Source of the DNA: an uncultured Bacteroidales bacterium
GTDB taxonomy: Bacteria; Bacteroidota; Bacteroidia; Bacteroidales; UBA932
Direction: 5' to 3'
Length of the DNA stretch: 64,000 nucleotides
Assembly (NCBI GenBank): GCA_946410455.1
Contig: CAMKAJ010000003.1
Location: 42,904 to 106,903 of the forward strand
Position numbers and translations under genes: made by a program
Shown: piece by piece, positions 50,177 to 62,562 of the stretch
Layout of the letters: each line of letters starts with the position of its first letter
How positions within the stretch are numbered: the first letter of the stretch is position 1
The notes under the pieces: generated by a model
What the model saw: only the letters and a program-made list of their open reading frames with translations
The model's database searches: none
Told to the model about the DNA's origin: nothing

Positions 50177-51436
50177 ATGACCAACACTAATGCCGGAAAG
50201 AGCTACACACCCGCTATCGTGGTGATGTTTGCGCTTTTCTTCATGATTGCATTCGTTACCAACCTCGCCGGTTCCATGGGCGTGGTGGTAACCAACCAGT
50301 TTGGTGCAAGCAAGGCCCTGAGCCAGCTTGGCACTCTTGCCAACTTTATTGCTTATGCCTGCATGGGTATCCCCGCAGGTATCATTCTGCGCCGCAAGGG
50401 CTATAAGTTCACCGCACTTCTCGCCGTTGTTATCGGCTTCGTTGGTGTGGGTATCCAGTTCCTCTCCGGCTATGCCGAGAGCTTCGCGGTCTATGTGGCC
50501 GGTGCATTCGTGGCCGGATTCTCAATGTGTATGCTCAACATCGTGGTCAACCCCATGCTCAACACCCTCGGCGGTGGCGGCAACAAGGGTAACCAGCTGA
50601 TTCAGTGGGGCGGCTCCTGCAATTCTATCGGCGGTACCATCGCTCCCTTCCTGGTGGGTTGGCTCGTTGGCGGTTCCATTAAGGACGCAACTGTTGCCAA
50701 GGCAGCTCCCGTGATGATTATCGCCATGGTGATCTTTGCCATCGCTTTCATCGTCATCCTTCTCACCAAGATTCCCGAGCCTCACATGGAGACTGCTGAG
50801 GAGAAGGCCGCCCGTCTTGCAGGCAAGAAGGTCAAGGATCCGTACAGCCCCCTGTCTTTCCGTCATTTCGTGCTGGGCGCAGTCGCCATTTTCTTCTATG
50901 TAGGTATCGAGGTTGGTATTCCCAATACCGCCAATGTGCACTTCTCCGGTCTCGACTGGGTAGGCCCGGCTCTCACGGGTACCTTCATCAGCGCATACTG
51001 GCTCTGCATGCTCTTCGGCCGTCTTGGCGGCGGAGCAATCGGCGCCAAGGTTTCGAGCCGCAACATGCTGCTTTACACGGCTTCCGCTGCTATTGTATTT
51101 ATCCTTCTGGCTATCTTCATGCCTGAGTCGGCAACCATAGGCAATGCTCCTCTGAGCCTGCTCTTCCTTACTCTTTGCGGTCTGTGCACCTCCATCATGT
51201 GGGGCGCTATCTTCAACCTTTCCGCAGAGGGGCTCGGTAAGTACACTGCAGCTGCCTCCGGTATCTTTATGACCCTGGTTTGCGGTGGCGGTATCATCCC
51301 CTTCGTGCAGAATGTGATTGCAGACAAGGTGGGTTCTATGCAGAGTTACTGGCTGATTATTGCCTGCCTGGCATACCTCATTTTCTACGCCCTCGTAGGA
51401 AGTAAAAATGTAAATAAGGATATCCCTGTAGAGTAG
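50177..51436 (+). CDS. Sugar MFS permease (FucP/GluP-like)
   Basis: Imports a monosaccharide with protons or sodium. 419 residues, twelve hydrophobic helices in two six-helix halves split by a charged loop (about 205-228). N-terminal features of the fucose/glucose-galactose permease subfamily are visible, such as N-P-M-L-N-T-L-G-G-G-G-N-K-G-N-Q and the Q-W-G-G-S-C-N-S-I-G-G motif that follows. The ROK kinase starts 4 bp after it and probably phosphorylates the imported sugar, glucose being most likely. Confidence 0.9.
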   Translation: MTNTNAGKSYTPAIVVMFALFFMIAFVTNLAGSMGVVVTNQFGASKALSQLGTLANFIAYACMGIPAGIILRRKGYKFTALLAVVIGFVGVGIQFLSGYAESFAVYVAGAFVAGFSMCMLNIVVNPMLNTLGGGGNKGNQLIQWGGSCNSIGGTIAPFLVGWLVGGSIKDATVAKAAPVMIIAMVIFAIAFIVILLTKIPEPHMETAEEKAARLAGKKVKDPYSPLSFRHFVLGAVAIFFYVGIEVGIPNTANVHFSGLDWVGPALTGTFISAYWLCMLFGRLGGGAIGAKVSSRNMLLYTASAAIVFILLAIFMPESATIGNAPLSLLFLTLCGLCTSIMWGAIFNLSAEGLGKYTAAASGIFMTLVCGGGIIPFVQNVIADKVGSMQSYWLIIACLAYLIFYALVGSKNVNKDIPVE

Positions 51437-51440
51437 AGCC

Positions 51441-52400
51441 ATGGAAAAAGCATACGTATTAGGCGTTGATATAGGCGGCCAGACCGCAAAGTGTGGCATT
51501 GTCAACGCACGCGGCGAGGTGCTCGCGCAGTCTATCCTGGTATCCAATACCCACACCGAGGCAGCTTCATTTGTAAACGCTCTTGCCTCTACGCTCAAGA
51601 AACTCATGAGCGATGCCGGGCTTGAGGGCCAGGTGGGAGGCATCGGAGTCGGTGCTCCCAACGGCAACTACTACACCGGAGAAATCAAGGATGCTCCCAA
51701 TGTTACCTGGGCGCGTTCCAAGGACGTACCTTTTGCAAAGATGCTGTCCGAGGCTATGGACGGAATGCCCGTTGCGCTTACTAATGACGCCAACGCAGCT
51801 GCTGTGGGCGAGATGACCTACGGCGCCGCCAAGGGTATCAAGGACTTTATTATGATTACCCTGGGTACAGGTGTTGGTAGCGGCATCGTGATTGGAGGCA
51901 ACGTGCTTTACGGGCATGACGGTTTTGCCGGTGAGCTTGGCCATACCTGCGCCGTGCGCGGCGGTCGTACTTGCGGTTGCGGCAAGCAGGGATGCCTGGA
52001 GGCATACTGCTCTGCAATAGGCGTTGCCCGCACTGCAGTGGAGTGGCTTGAGCAGCATCCCGAGGAGTCCTCGCTTCTTCGTTTGCGCGAGAATATCACA
52101 TCCAAAGATGTTTTTGAGGCTGCAAAGGCAGGCGACAAGGCCGCAAAAGAGATTTTCGACTTTACCGGTAATCTGCTGGGCCGCAGCTTCGCAGACTTCA
52201 TAGCGTTCTCTGCTCCCGAGGCCATTGTGCTCTTCGGCGGTCTGGCCCGTGCAAAGGAATTCCTTTACGAGCCTATTGTGAAGTCTATGAACGAGAACGT
52301 CCTTGCCATCTGGAAAGACAAGGTCAAGGTGCTGTTCTCCAGCCTTTCAGAGTCTGATGCCGCCATCCTCGGCGCATCTGCTCTTGCATGGAATTTATAG
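51441..52400 (+). CDS. ROK-family glucokinase
   Basis: 319 residues. ATP-binding loop G-V-D-I-G-G-Q-T-A-K-C-G near the start, the catalytic aspartate in T-N-D-A-N-A-A-A-V-G, a second phosphate loop L-G-T-G-V-G-S-G and the ROK zinc motif GHTCAVRGGRTCGCGKQGCLE (Cys three and His one). Phosphorylates glucose or a close relative to the 6-phosphate. With the permease before it this is an uptake-plus-activation pair; sugar 6-phosphate would feed glycolysis together with manA products. Confidence 0.9.
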   Translation: MEKAYVLGVDIGGQTAKCGIVNARGEVLAQSILVSNTHTEAASFVNALASTLKKLMSDAGLEGQVGGIGVGAPNGNYYTGEIKDAPNVTWARSKDVPFAKMLSEAMDGMPVALTNDANAAAVGEMTYGAAKGIKDFIMITLGTGVGSGIVIGGNVLYGHDGFAGELGHTCAVRGGRTCGCGKQGCLEAYCSAIGVARTAVEWLEQHPEESSLLRLRENITSKDVFEAAKAGDKAAKEIFDFTGNLLGRSFADFIAFSAPEAIVLFGGLARAKEFLYEPIVKSMNENVLAIWKDKVKVLFSSLSESDAAILGASALAWNL

Positions 52401-52419
52401 TTAAACTTTTATTATAGAG

Positions 52420-53226
52420 ATGAAAACCAACAAATTCTTTTTCGCACTCGCACTGGGTGCTATGACTGTAGCTTGCTCCCCTAAGCAGGCGGAGCCCGCA
52501 GTCGAAGGCGCAGAAAACGCCGAAGCTATTGAAGAGACCGTAAAGACACTTAAGGACTATACTCCTTCTAAGGCAGAAATCGACACCGTGAGCTATCTGC
52601 TCGGCGTCAACTTCGGTAGCTTCCTCAAGGGCTACAACTTTGGCGATGTGAACTATTCCAAGGTTGTTGCCGGTATGAAGGACTATATGAAGGCAGAGGG
52701 CGACTTCCGCGATCCCGACTTCGGTAAGCAGTTCAAGGTCAGCCCCGACCGTATCAACGATGTGTTCAACGCTTATCTTGAGAAGAGGCACAACTATACC
52801 CTCCTTGCAAACAAAGAGAAGGGCGAGAAGTTCCTTGCTGCCAACAAGAAGAAAGCTGGCGTACAGGAGACCGAGAGCGGCCTTCAGTACAAGATTATCG
52901 AGCCCGGTAATGATGTGAAGCCTTCTGCAGAAGACACCGTATGGGTACGTTACAAGGGAACCCATCTCGACGGCACCGTGTTCGACGAGACCGCAGAGGA
53001 TGCAGATCCTGCAAAGTTCACTCTCAAGGGTGTTATCGCCGGCTGGACCGAGGGCATGCAGCTTGTCGGTGAGGGTGGCCACATCGAGCTTTACGTTCCT
53101 GCTAACCTGGCTTATGGCGAGCAGGGCCGTCCCGGCATCGATCCCAACTCTACTCTTATCTTCGACGTCGTCGTAGAGAAGGTGGGCAAGTTCGTTCCCG
53201 CTCCCGAGGCTCCTGAGAAGAAATAA
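52420..53226 (+). CDS. FKBP-type peptidyl-prolyl isomerase lipoprotein
   Basis: 268 residues. Signal peptide with lipobox V-A-C-S (C19), an FKBP-N dimerisation region with S-Y-L-L-G-V-N-F-G (about 55-140), and an FKBP catalytic domain (about 155-262) with V-R-Y-K-G-T-H-L-D-G-T-V-F-D and V-G-E-G-G-H-I-E-L-Y-V-P. Folding helper in the periplasm or at the outer membrane, like FkpA/Mip. It follows glk by 19 bp and is closed by a strong hairpin. Confidence 0.92.
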   Translation: MKTNKFFFALALGAMTVACSPKQAEPAVEGAENAEAIEETVKTLKDYTPSKAEIDTVSYLLGVNFGSFLKGYNFGDVNYSKVVAGMKDYMKAEGDFRDPDFGKQFKVSPDRINDVFNAYLEKRHNYTLLANKEKGEKFLAANKKKAGVQETESGLQYKIIEPGNDVKPSAEDTVWVRYKGTHLDGTVFDETAEDADPAKFTLKGVIAGWTEGMQLVGEGGHIELYVPANLAYGEQGRPGIDPNSTLIFDVVVEKVGKFVPAPEAPEKK

Positions 53227-53243
53227 TTTCTAATCGGATAATC

Positions 53244-53274
53244 AAACACGGCGGCCGTTTTGGCCGCCGTGTTT
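53244..53274. terminator. Bidirectional 13-bp hairpin terminator
   Basis: AAACACGGCGGCC, loop GTTTT, GGCCGCCGTGTTT: a perfect stem between the FKBP gene and the convergent minus-strand pair. A-rich/T-rich flanks on both sides make it usable in either direction. Confidence 0.8.
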
Positions 53275-53277
53275 CGT

Positions 53278-53511
53278 TTATACTATTTCGTGGGGGATTT
53301 GTGCTGCCAGACGTGCGCACTCAGGGTCCTGCAGGTCGGACGCGCTCAACTGAATGGTATTGTCTGAGCCCGCTACCTGATTCATCACCACTAAGTCCCG
53401 CAGGGCCTCCGTGCGTATTACGCTATAACGCTCGGGACTGTCTGCCAGAATCTCTGCCACGCTCATCCCGATCTTGTGCTCTATGTATTCGCGCAGATTA
53501 ATGCTTGGCAT
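53278..53511 (-). CDS. Small hypothetical protein, 77 residues
   Basis: M-P-S-I-N-L-R-E-Y-I-E-H-K-I-G-M, amphipathic and soluble with no membrane segment or signal. The start overlaps the end of the preceding minus-strand gene by 14 bp and the stop reaches the terminator hairpin, which suits a real coupled gene. I do not recognise it. Confidence 0.5.
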   Translation of the reverse strand: MPSINLREYIEHKIGMSVAEILADSPERYSVIRTEALRDLVVMNQVAGSDNTIQLSASDLQDPECARLAAQIPHEIV

Positions 53512-54190
53512 AGCTGTAGAGCTGATAGGTGCTGGTATCTATGACCATGTGATAACGGGGCTTGCTCTTGGGATTTCCGTCCGGAGAGATAATTAGCTCG
53601 ACTGCGGAGTCGGTATACTGTGAGATAAAAGCCTCGTCGGCCTCATCCGCACCGGTGATGACCGTGGTAGTCTTGGGCTTGCGCTTGCAAATGGCCCTCA
53701 AGCCGGTGTAGGCTACATATTCCGATTGCAGGGCGGATTCTGTGAAATCCTGCAGCAGGCTTATGAAAGCCGGCATATAGATGCGCTCCCTGCCCGATTT
53801 GTCGTTTTCTCCGGCTATCGGCAGGCTTACAAGCGTAACCGGGAGTTTGAGTGCGTCCTGGTCGCCTTCTTTTCCGCCTCGGGAGATTGTGAGATAGATG
53901 ATGCCTTTACTGGTCTCGGGGTGCAGGAAGTAATAGTCCGGATTGTTCTTTTGCTTGTCGAATTCTGCCTTGGAGCAAAACTCGTAAGGAGTTATGGTCC
54001 AGAATGATGTAATCTCCGCCCGCAGCGAGGCGTTCAGTTCTGCCGACCCGCTGAGCACGACTTTTGTGGTCTTGCTCTTGAAGTCTTGTATCATGAAGCT
54101 GCGGGTATAGAGTTTTTTCTGGCTCCATCCGTTCAGGCAGGGAAGCAGAAGTGCTGCGGAAATCAATACTATTTTTGCGAATCGTTTCAT
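53498..54190 (-). CDS. Exported hypothetical protein, 230 residues
   Basis: Signal peptide M-K-R-F-A-K-I-V-L-I-S-A-A-L-L-L-P, cleavage near N-G-W-S-Q. The mature part is beta-rich (K-V-V-L-S-G-S-A, G-I-I-Y-L-T-I-S-R-G) with an L-P-V-T-L-V-S-L-P segment. No recognised domain; a periplasmic function is likely. Driven by a TATCTTTG box divergent from the dnaX promoter. Confidence 0.65.
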   Translation of the reverse strand: MKRFAKIVLISAALLLPCLNGWSQKKLYTRSFMIQDFKSKTTKVVLSGSAELNASLRAEITSFWTITPYEFCSKAEFDKQKNNPDYYFLHPETSKGIIYLTISRGGKEGDQDALKLPVTLVSLPIAGENDKSGRERIYMPAFISLLQDFTESALQSEYVAYTGLRAICKRKPKTTTVITGADEADEAFISQYTDSAVELIISPDGNPKSKPRYHMVIDTSTYQLYSYAKH

Positions 54191-54198
54191 AGCAGCGC

Positions 54199-54206
54199 AA
54201 AGATAG
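54199..54206 (-). promoter_or_regulatory. -7 box for the exported hypothetical gene
   Basis: TATCTTTG on the minus strand, 8 bp before the ATG at 54190; the transcript leader would be only a few bases. Confidence 0.5.
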
Positions 54207-54251
54207 CAATTATTGTTCCAGCGGTCAAATGGAAAGTTAAAAATAATTCAT

Positions 54252-54259
54252 TATTTTTG
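54252..54259 (+). promoter_or_regulatory. -7 box for dnaX
   Basis: TATTTTTG, 18 bp before the dnaX ATG at 54278. dnaX, lptB and the atp genes follow with gaps of a few bases, so this may be the head promoter of the entire 9.5-kb run. Confidence 0.55.
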
Positions 54260-54277
54260 TAGAATCAAGACTAGTGT

Positions 54278-56151
54278 ATGGCTCAATATATAGTATCTGC
54301 CCGCAAGTATCGTCCCGACTCCTTTGAGACTCTCATAGGCCAGGACAATATTGCCCGAACCCTCAAGAATTCCATCATTCGCGGCCAGCTCGCGCATGCG
54401 TACCTGTTCTGCGGCCCGCGTGGCGTCGGCAAGACCAGTGCTGCCCGTATTTTCGCCAAGACTATCAACTGCGCCCATCCTTCCGCAGACATGGAACCCT
54501 GCGGCGAGTGTGAGTCCTGCGTATCTTTCCGTGAGGGCCGTTCTTACTGCATCCATGAGCTGGATGCGGCGTCCAACAACGGTGTTGAGGATATCAAGGC
54601 ACTGATGGAGCAGGTGCAGATTCCGCCGCAGGTGGGTAAGTACAGCGTGTTCATCATCGATGAGGTGCACATGCTTACCCAGTCTGCGTTCAACGCATTC
54701 CTCAAGACTCTTGAGGAGCCGCCCGCACATGCTATTTTTATTCTGGCTACAACGGAGAAGCATAAGATTATTCCTACGATTCTGAGCCGCTGCCAGACCT
54801 ACGACTTCAATCGCATAAGTGTGCCGGATATCGTGCGCAACCTGCGCGACATTGCCGGCAAGGAGGGTGTGAATGTGGATGATGAGAGTCTGCATGTCAT
54901 TGCGCATAAGGCCGACGGGGCTATGCGCGATGCGCTTACTATCTTCGACCAGACTGTGGCGTTCTGCGGTACCGATATTCATTATGAGGATGTTATCCGC
55001 AACTTGAATGTGCTGGATTATGAGTACAGTTTCCGGCTGGTGGATGCTTTCTTGGCGAAGGATTACGGTACTGCCCTGTTGATTTTTGATGAGATTCTGG
55101 CCAAGGGTTTCAACGCTCTGCATTTTGTGTCTGCGTTGGGTTCGCATTTGCGCGATTTGTTGGTGAGTCGTACGGGCGGTCTGGATTCGTTGCTGGATTT
55201 GCCTGCGTCGCTGCGAGAGCGTTACCGTGAGCAGGCTGGGCGTTGCAGTGTTAAGTTTTTGTATGATGCGCTTGGGGTTGTGGCGCAGTGTGAGGCGGGG
55301 TACCGTGGTGCTACTAGCCAGCGGCTGCATATTGAGTTTGCGCTTATGAGGTTGGCGTTCCTTGGCGGTGTTCCTGAAGTTGTAGCTCCGGCCGTCTCCG
55401 CTTCTGGCGAGACGCTCGCGGGAGCTGCAGATCCGGCTACGTCCGTCCTTGCTGGATCCGCTGCCACGGGCAGCGGGCTGCGGCCGAGTAACGCAGGACC
55501 TGCACTCCCGTCTTCCGCTAGCTCGCACGTATCCGCTTCGACGGCCGGAGAGGCCACGAAATCAACGGTAGAGGCGCCAGATATATCTTGTGGCTCCGTT
55601 TCCGTGGAATCTGCCGATATTCCTGCCGCGAAATCAATGCCGCAGGCGTCAGGTGTATCTCGTCTCACAGCTGCAGCATCACCGAGGAAGCGCTCTTCCG
55701 GGTTGTCGCTCAGTTCTCTGTTGAACGATGAAGAACCGGATAAAGCGCCGGCGGCAGAAGAAAGCGTTGCAGCTCAGCAGCCTCTGCCGGATGCAGAGAC
55801 TCTGAAGGCCAAGTGGGCCGAGCTGGCCGCCGCTTATACCGCGCAGCCGCGCTTAGCCAACGCCCTCGCCGGCGCCAAGCTGGAAGTACGCGAAGAGGAA
55901 GACCGTGTGGTACTGGCCTTTGCCCTTGTAAATGAAGCTCAGCGCAGCTGGATAGCGGAGAAGAAACTCCGTGAGCTCGAAGACCGTATCCAGGCCCTTA
56001 CAAACTGTCGCAAGATACGCCTCGAGCCGGAAGTGCTTCCGGAAGAGCACCAAGAAGACAAAAAGTATATGCCCGTAGAGAAAGCACAGGACCTGATGCA
56101 GAAGAATCCTGAGGTGGGCGCATTGATTAAAGATTTATCACTCGATATACG

Positions 56152-56155
<4 letters not shown>
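54278..56155 (+). CDS. dnaX: DNA polymerase III subunit gamma/tau, with low-complexity insertion
   Basis: AAA+ ATPase of the clamp loader. 625 residues: Walker [10 protein letters not shown] (46-54), zinc cysteines C65, C75, C78, C81, Walker B/D-E-x-H in [12 protein letters not shown]-type L-S-R-C-Q-T-Y-D, and domain III to about residue 365. A Ser/Ala/Thr-rich segment (about 370-470) follows, in which the 72-bp repeat shared with atpG is embedded, and then a conserved C-terminal region (about 500-610) for polymerase contact. The insertion thus lies in the natural linker. The stop overlaps lptB (ATGA). Confidence 0.93.
55553..55666 (+). repeat. dnaX copies of the coding palindromic repeat
   Basis: Two 42-bp cores exactly 72 bp apart. 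Core 1 (55553-55594) begins GCCACGAAATCAA and ends CTTGTGGC, so its ends are near-complementary. Core 2 (55625-55666) begins GCCGCGAAATCAA and ends TATCTCGTCTC, with the right arm decayed. A block 33 bp upstream (55499-55520) matches atpG 62751-62772 in 21 of 22 bases. Confidence 0.8.
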
Positions 56156-58701
<2,546 letters not shown>

Positions 58702-58723
<22 letters not shown>

Positions 58724-59733
58724 CTTTGGCACTTTTGCTGCTCATGCTTCCGCTGCGCGCAGCTGCGGAGGAGAAGTTTGACGTGTCGTCGTTCATCTTC
58801 GGCCATATAAGCGACGCCTACGACTGGCATATCACCACAATCAACGGCAAACACATCAGCATCCCTCTGCCGGTTATTCTTATAGACGACGGCCTTCATG
58901 TCTTCAGCAGCAGCAAATTCGAGCACGGTGCTGAATACGGCGGCTACCGAATAGCTCCGGACGGAGAACCCCACGCCGGCAAGATTGTGCGCAGTGCAGA
59001 CGGCTCCCGCCCGCTGGATATTTCTATCACCAAGAACGTCCTCGGCCTGCTCATTGCCAGCGCTATCCTTATTGTGCTTATACTGCTCTGCGCTCGCTGG
59101 TATCGCACTCACGACCCTCTTAAAGAGGCGCCAAAAGGGCTTGCTGGCCTGCTGGAACCGGTAATCGTGATGATAGAGCAGGATGTAATAAAGGATGCAG
59201 TGGGCCCGGAATACCGCAAATATTCCCCCTACCTGCTTACGGCGTTCTTCTTTATCCTGATAAACAATCTTATGGGAATAGTCCCATTCTTTCCCGGAGG
59301 CGCCAACGTAACCGGCAATATCGCAGTCACACTGGTGATGGCTCTCTTTACCTTCTTCATGGTAAATCTCTTTGGCAACAAGCATTACTGGAAAGAGATT
59401 CTATGGCCCGACGTGCCGTTGTTCCTGAAGGCTATCCCCATCATGCCCGTGATAGAGATCCTTGGTATGTTCACCAAGCCTTTCTCTCTGATGATCAGGC
59501 TCTTTGCAAATATGCTCGCGGGGCACATCATGCTGCTCAGTGTGATTGGACTCATCTTCCTTACCGCAGCTATGGGCCCTGTGCTCAACGGCTCGCTGAG
59601 CTTTGTGGCGGTACTCTTCGGCATTTTCCTGGATTGCCTGGAATTGCTCGTGGCCTTTATTCAGGCTTATGTATTCACGATGCTCTCTGCGGTCTTTATC
59701 GGCCTTGCGCATCCCCAACACGAAACCAATTAA
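58702..59733 (+). CDS. atpB: F1Fo ATP synthase subunit a
   Basis: Start set at 58702 (M-H-R-A-G-K-I-A-L-A-L-L-L-L), inside atpC; earlier in-frame codons would run through it. 343 residues, with an N-terminal signal-like helix, a periplasmic domain and five membrane helices. The essential arginine of the proton channel is R266 in S-L-M-I-R-L-F-A-N-M-L-A-G-H. The long N-terminal periplasmic part is typical of Bacteroidota. Confidence 0.93.
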
Positions 59734-59746
59734 TTATTAAGATATT

Positions 59747-59992
59747 ATGATAGGAACTCTTCTTCAAGCAGCAGCTCTCGCCAAGGTTGGCGGAGCAATC
59801 GGCGCAGGAATCGTGGCTCTGGCAGCCGGCCTGGGTATCGGCAAGCTGGCCCAGTCTACAATGGAGGCAACGGCCCGTCAACCCGAGATTGCCGGCGGCC
59901 TTCGTACCACCGCAATCATCATCGGCGCACTCATCGAGGGCGTCTGCCTCTTTGGCGTAATAGTTTGCCTGCTGGCCGTACTCCAGTCGTAG
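59747..59992 (+). CDS. atpE: F1Fo ATP synthase subunit c
   Basis: 81 residues forming two helices with the G-x-G-x-G-rich first helix, the polar loop A-R-Q-P-E (43-47) and carboxylate E64 in G-A-L-I-E-G-V. There is no Ser/Thr after the glutamate and no Gln in the first helix at the sodium-site position, so the motor is predicted to run on protons. Confidence 0.95.
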   Translation: MIGTLLQAAALAKVGGAIGAGIVALAAGLGIGKLAQSTMEATARQPEIAGGLRTTAIIIGALIEGVCLFGVIVCLLAVLQS

Positions 59993-59993
59993 T

Positions 59994-60497
59994 ATGTCGC
60001 TGATTACTCCGGACTTCGGCCTGCTGTTCTGGATGGTCGTAATCTTTGGTGTGGTGTTTTTCATCCTCGCCAAGTTCGGCTTTCCCATTATCACCAAGGC
60101 CGTCCATCAGCGTACAGAGTACATAGAGAAGTCGCTTCGCGAGGCAGAGCAGGCTCGCATAGAGATTGAGCGCTTCGAGGGCGATCAGGCCCGTATCCTG
60201 GAGCAGACCCGCCAGCAGAAAGCAGCAATCCTCAAAGAGGCCTCCGACGAGCGCAATGCGCTCATTACCAAGGCCCACGATGAAGCTTCGCAAGAGGCGT
60301 CCAAGGTGCTGCAGGCTGCGCGTGAGCAGATAGACTCCGAGCGGGAGATGGCTCGCCGCGAGCTGCGCTCCGAACTCTCCGCCCTCAGCGTTGCCGTTGC
60401 AGAGCGAATCGTACGCAAGGAGCTCTCCGACGAGTCCGCTCAGAAGGCGCTGCTGGACAGATATGTAGAAGAAGCCGTAAGAGACCAGGTGAACTGA
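59994..60497 (+). CDS. atpF: F1Fo ATP synthase subunit b
   Basis: 167 residues: one N-terminal membrane helix (about 9-28) followed by a long charged helix, rich in Glu, Arg, Ala and Gln, that forms the peripheral stalk. Starts 1 bp after atpE and ends 1 bp before atpH. Confidence 0.93.
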   Translation: MSLITPDFGLLFWMVVIFGVVFFILAKFGFPIITKAVHQRTEYIEKSLREAEQARIEIERFEGDQARILEQTRQQKAAILKEASDERNALITKAHDEASQEASKVLQAAREQIDSEREMARRELRSELSALSVAVAERIVRKELSDESAQKALLDRYVEEAVRDQVN

Positions 60498-60498
60498 T

Positions 60499-60975
60499 AT
60501 GAACTCAGGAGCCATCACAAAGCGATATGCCCGCGCCCTGCTTCTCTATACGCAGGAGCGTGGCTCTGGCGAGCGTGTCTGCGAGCAGGTGCGGCAGGTG
60601 CTTCGTAATGATGGCCAGATTCCTCAGCCCCTGGAGCCGGACCTGGAAAGCTTTGTTGCTTTTCTTGCGCAAAAAGGCCGCCTGGACTATCTGCGCCGCA
60701 TCTTGCGCTGCTTTGTAGACTTGTACACCGAGTCTGCCGGGCTCAAGAACGTGCAGCTGATTACCGCGATTCCCGCCGAGGGACTGGCGGAACAGGTGCG
60801 AGATAGCATAGAGAGGCGCAGCGGAAGCCGGGTACTTATAGAGTCGGAAGTAGACCCTTCGTTGATAGGGGGCTTCCGTGTAATTGTAGACGGTCAGATG
60901 CTGGACGCCAGCGTGCGCCGTCAGTTAGAACTGCTCACGAGGCAGTTCGTCGAGAACCACAACAGAATTGTATAG
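60499..60975 (+). CDS. atpH: F1Fo ATP synthase subunit delta
   Basis: 158 residues. The N-terminal helical bundle opens I-T-K-R-Y-A-R-A-L-L, and the C-terminus has the family motif I-G-G-F-R-V-I-V-D-G-Q-M-L-D-A-S-V. A little shorter than the E. coli protein (177). It abuts atpA with no gap. Confidence 0.92.
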   Translation: MNSGAITKRYARALLLYTQERGSGERVCEQVRQVLRNDGQIPQPLEPDLESFVAFLAQKGRLDYLRRILRCFVDLYTESAGLKNVQLITAIPAEGLAEQVRDSIERRSGSRVLIESEVDPSLIGGFRVIVDGQMLDASVRRQLELLTRQFVENHNRIV

Positions 60976-62562
60976 ATGGTACAGAATTCAGTTAAGGCGA
61001 GTGAGATTTCCGATATCCTTCTGGAACAGCTCCGGGGGGTAGACCTGTCTGTGAAATACGAAGAGGTGGGCAGGGTGCTTACCGTAAGCGATGGCGTTGC
61101 CCGTATCTACGGGCTTTCGAATGCCGAGGCAGGCGAGCTGCTGGAGTTCGACAGCGGTGTGAAGGCGGTGGTCATGAACCTGGAGGAGGATAACGTGGGC
61201 GCCGTGCTGCTTGGTAAGACAGACTTGGTCAAGGAGAACATGGGCGTACGCCGCCTCGGCCGCATCGCCGGAATCGAGGTGGGCGAGGGCCTGGTTGGCC
61301 GCGTGGTGGATCCAATCGGTACGCCGCTCGACGGTCTTGGAGAGGTGCAGGGCGAGAAGGTGCGTATGCCTTTGGAGCGCAAGGCTCCCGGAGTTATCTT
61401 CCGCGAACCAGTGCACGAGCCGCTGCAGACGGGCCTCAAGTCTATCGACGCCATGATTCCTATCGGACGCGGGCAGCGCGAACTCATTATCGGCGACCGC
61501 CAGACGGGCAAGACGGCCATTGCCATCGATACAATTATTAATCAGCGTGCAGGCTGGCTTGCGGGCAACCCCGTGTATTGCATCTATGTGGCTGTGGGGC
61601 AGAAGGGTTCTACCGTTGCTTCTATCGTGCAGACTTTGCGCGAGAAGGGTGCCATGGATTACACCATCGTGGTTGCAGCTACCGCTGCTGATCCTGCTGC
61701 GCTGCAGTATTTTGCGCCTTTTGCCGGTGCGGCGATAGGTGAGTACTTCCGCGACACGGGACGCCATGCTCTGGTGGTGTACGACGACCTCAGCAAGCAG
61801 GCGGTGGCCTATCGCGAGGTGTCGCTGATCCTTCGCCGTCCTTCCGGGCGCGAGGCTTATCCGGGCGACGTTTTCTATCTTCACTCCCGTCTGCTGGAGC
61901 GTGCGGCCAAGATTATCTCCCAGCAGGAGGTGGCCGAGCAGATGAACGACCTTCCGGCTGCGCTGCGCGGCAAGGTTCGCGCCGGCGGTTCGCTTACTGC
62001 GCTGCCGATTATCGAGACGCAGGCGGGCGATGTGTCGGCTTACATTCCTACCAACGTTATTTCTATTACCGACGGCCAGATTTATCTGGAGAGCGCGCTT
62101 TTCAACGCCGGCTTCCGCCCTGCTGTTAACGTGGGTATCTCGGTGTCGCGTGTTGGTGGTGCCGCCCAGATTAAGAGTATGAAGAAGGTTGCCGGTACGC
62201 TCAAGATAGACCAGGCGCAGTTTGCCGAGCTGGAGTCGTTCTCCAAGTTCTCGTCCGACCTCGATAAGGTGACGGCTATGACTCTGGATAAGGGACGCAA
62301 GAACAATCAGTTGCTTATTCAGCCGCAGTATTCTCCCATGCCGGTAGGCGAGCAGGTTGCAGTGTTGTATTGCGGCACACATGGGCTGATGGCTCCTTTG
62401 CGGGTAGATCAGGTGATTGAGTTCCAACGTCAGTTCCTGGACCGTATGCGTGCGTCTTTTAATGATGTTTTGCTTGATTTGGCGGCGGGGCATGTTTCTG
62501 AGAATGATGTGGCTGCTATTGAGGGTGTTGCTGCTGATGTATGTCGTCTCTTAGGGAAGTAA
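60976..62562 (+). CDS. atpA: F1Fo ATP synthase subunit alpha
   Basis: 528 residues, non-catalytic nucleotide-binding subunit. P-loop G-D-R-Q-T-G-K-T (173-180), the arginine finger region [10 protein letters not shown], and the ATP-synthase signature [10 protein letters not shown]. The 3' end shifts from C- to T-ending codons, like the end of dnaX. It overlaps atpG by 22 bp. Confidence 0.97.
   Translation: MVQNSVKASEISDILLEQLRGVDLSVKYEEVGRVLTVSDGVARIYGLSNAEAGELLEFDSGVKAVVMNLEEDNVGAVLLGKTDLVKENMGVRRLGRIAGIEVGEGLVGRVVDPIGTPLDGLGEVQGEKVRMPLERKAPGVIFREPVHEPLQTGLKSIDAMIPIGRGQRELIIGDRQTGKTAIAIDTIINQRAGWLAGNPVYCIYVAVGQKGSTVASIVQTLREKGAMDYTIVVAATAADPAALQYFAPFAGAAIGEYFRDTGRHALVVYDDLSKQAVAYREVSLILRRPSGREAYPGDVFYLHSRLLERAAKIISQQEVAEQMNDLPAALRGKVRAGGSLTALPIIETQAGDVSAYIPTNVISITDGQIYLESALFNAGFRPAVNVGISVSRVGGAAQIKSMKKVAGTLKIDQAQFAELESFSKFSSDLDKVTAMTLDKGRKNNQLLIQPQYSPMPVGEQVAVLYCGTHGLMAPLRVDQVIEFQRQFLDRMRASFNDVLLDLAAGHVSENDVAAIEGVAADVCRLLGK

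Noticed and set aside
52420..53226. Pairing the FKBP gene with the sugar uptake genes as one pathway
   Set aside because: Co-transcription is plausible, but no functional link between a lipoprotein isomerase and sugar uptake is visible.
60988..62493. 501-codon frame opposite atpA
   Set aside because: Antisense shadow of a highly conserved gene; no ribosome-binding site or family motif.
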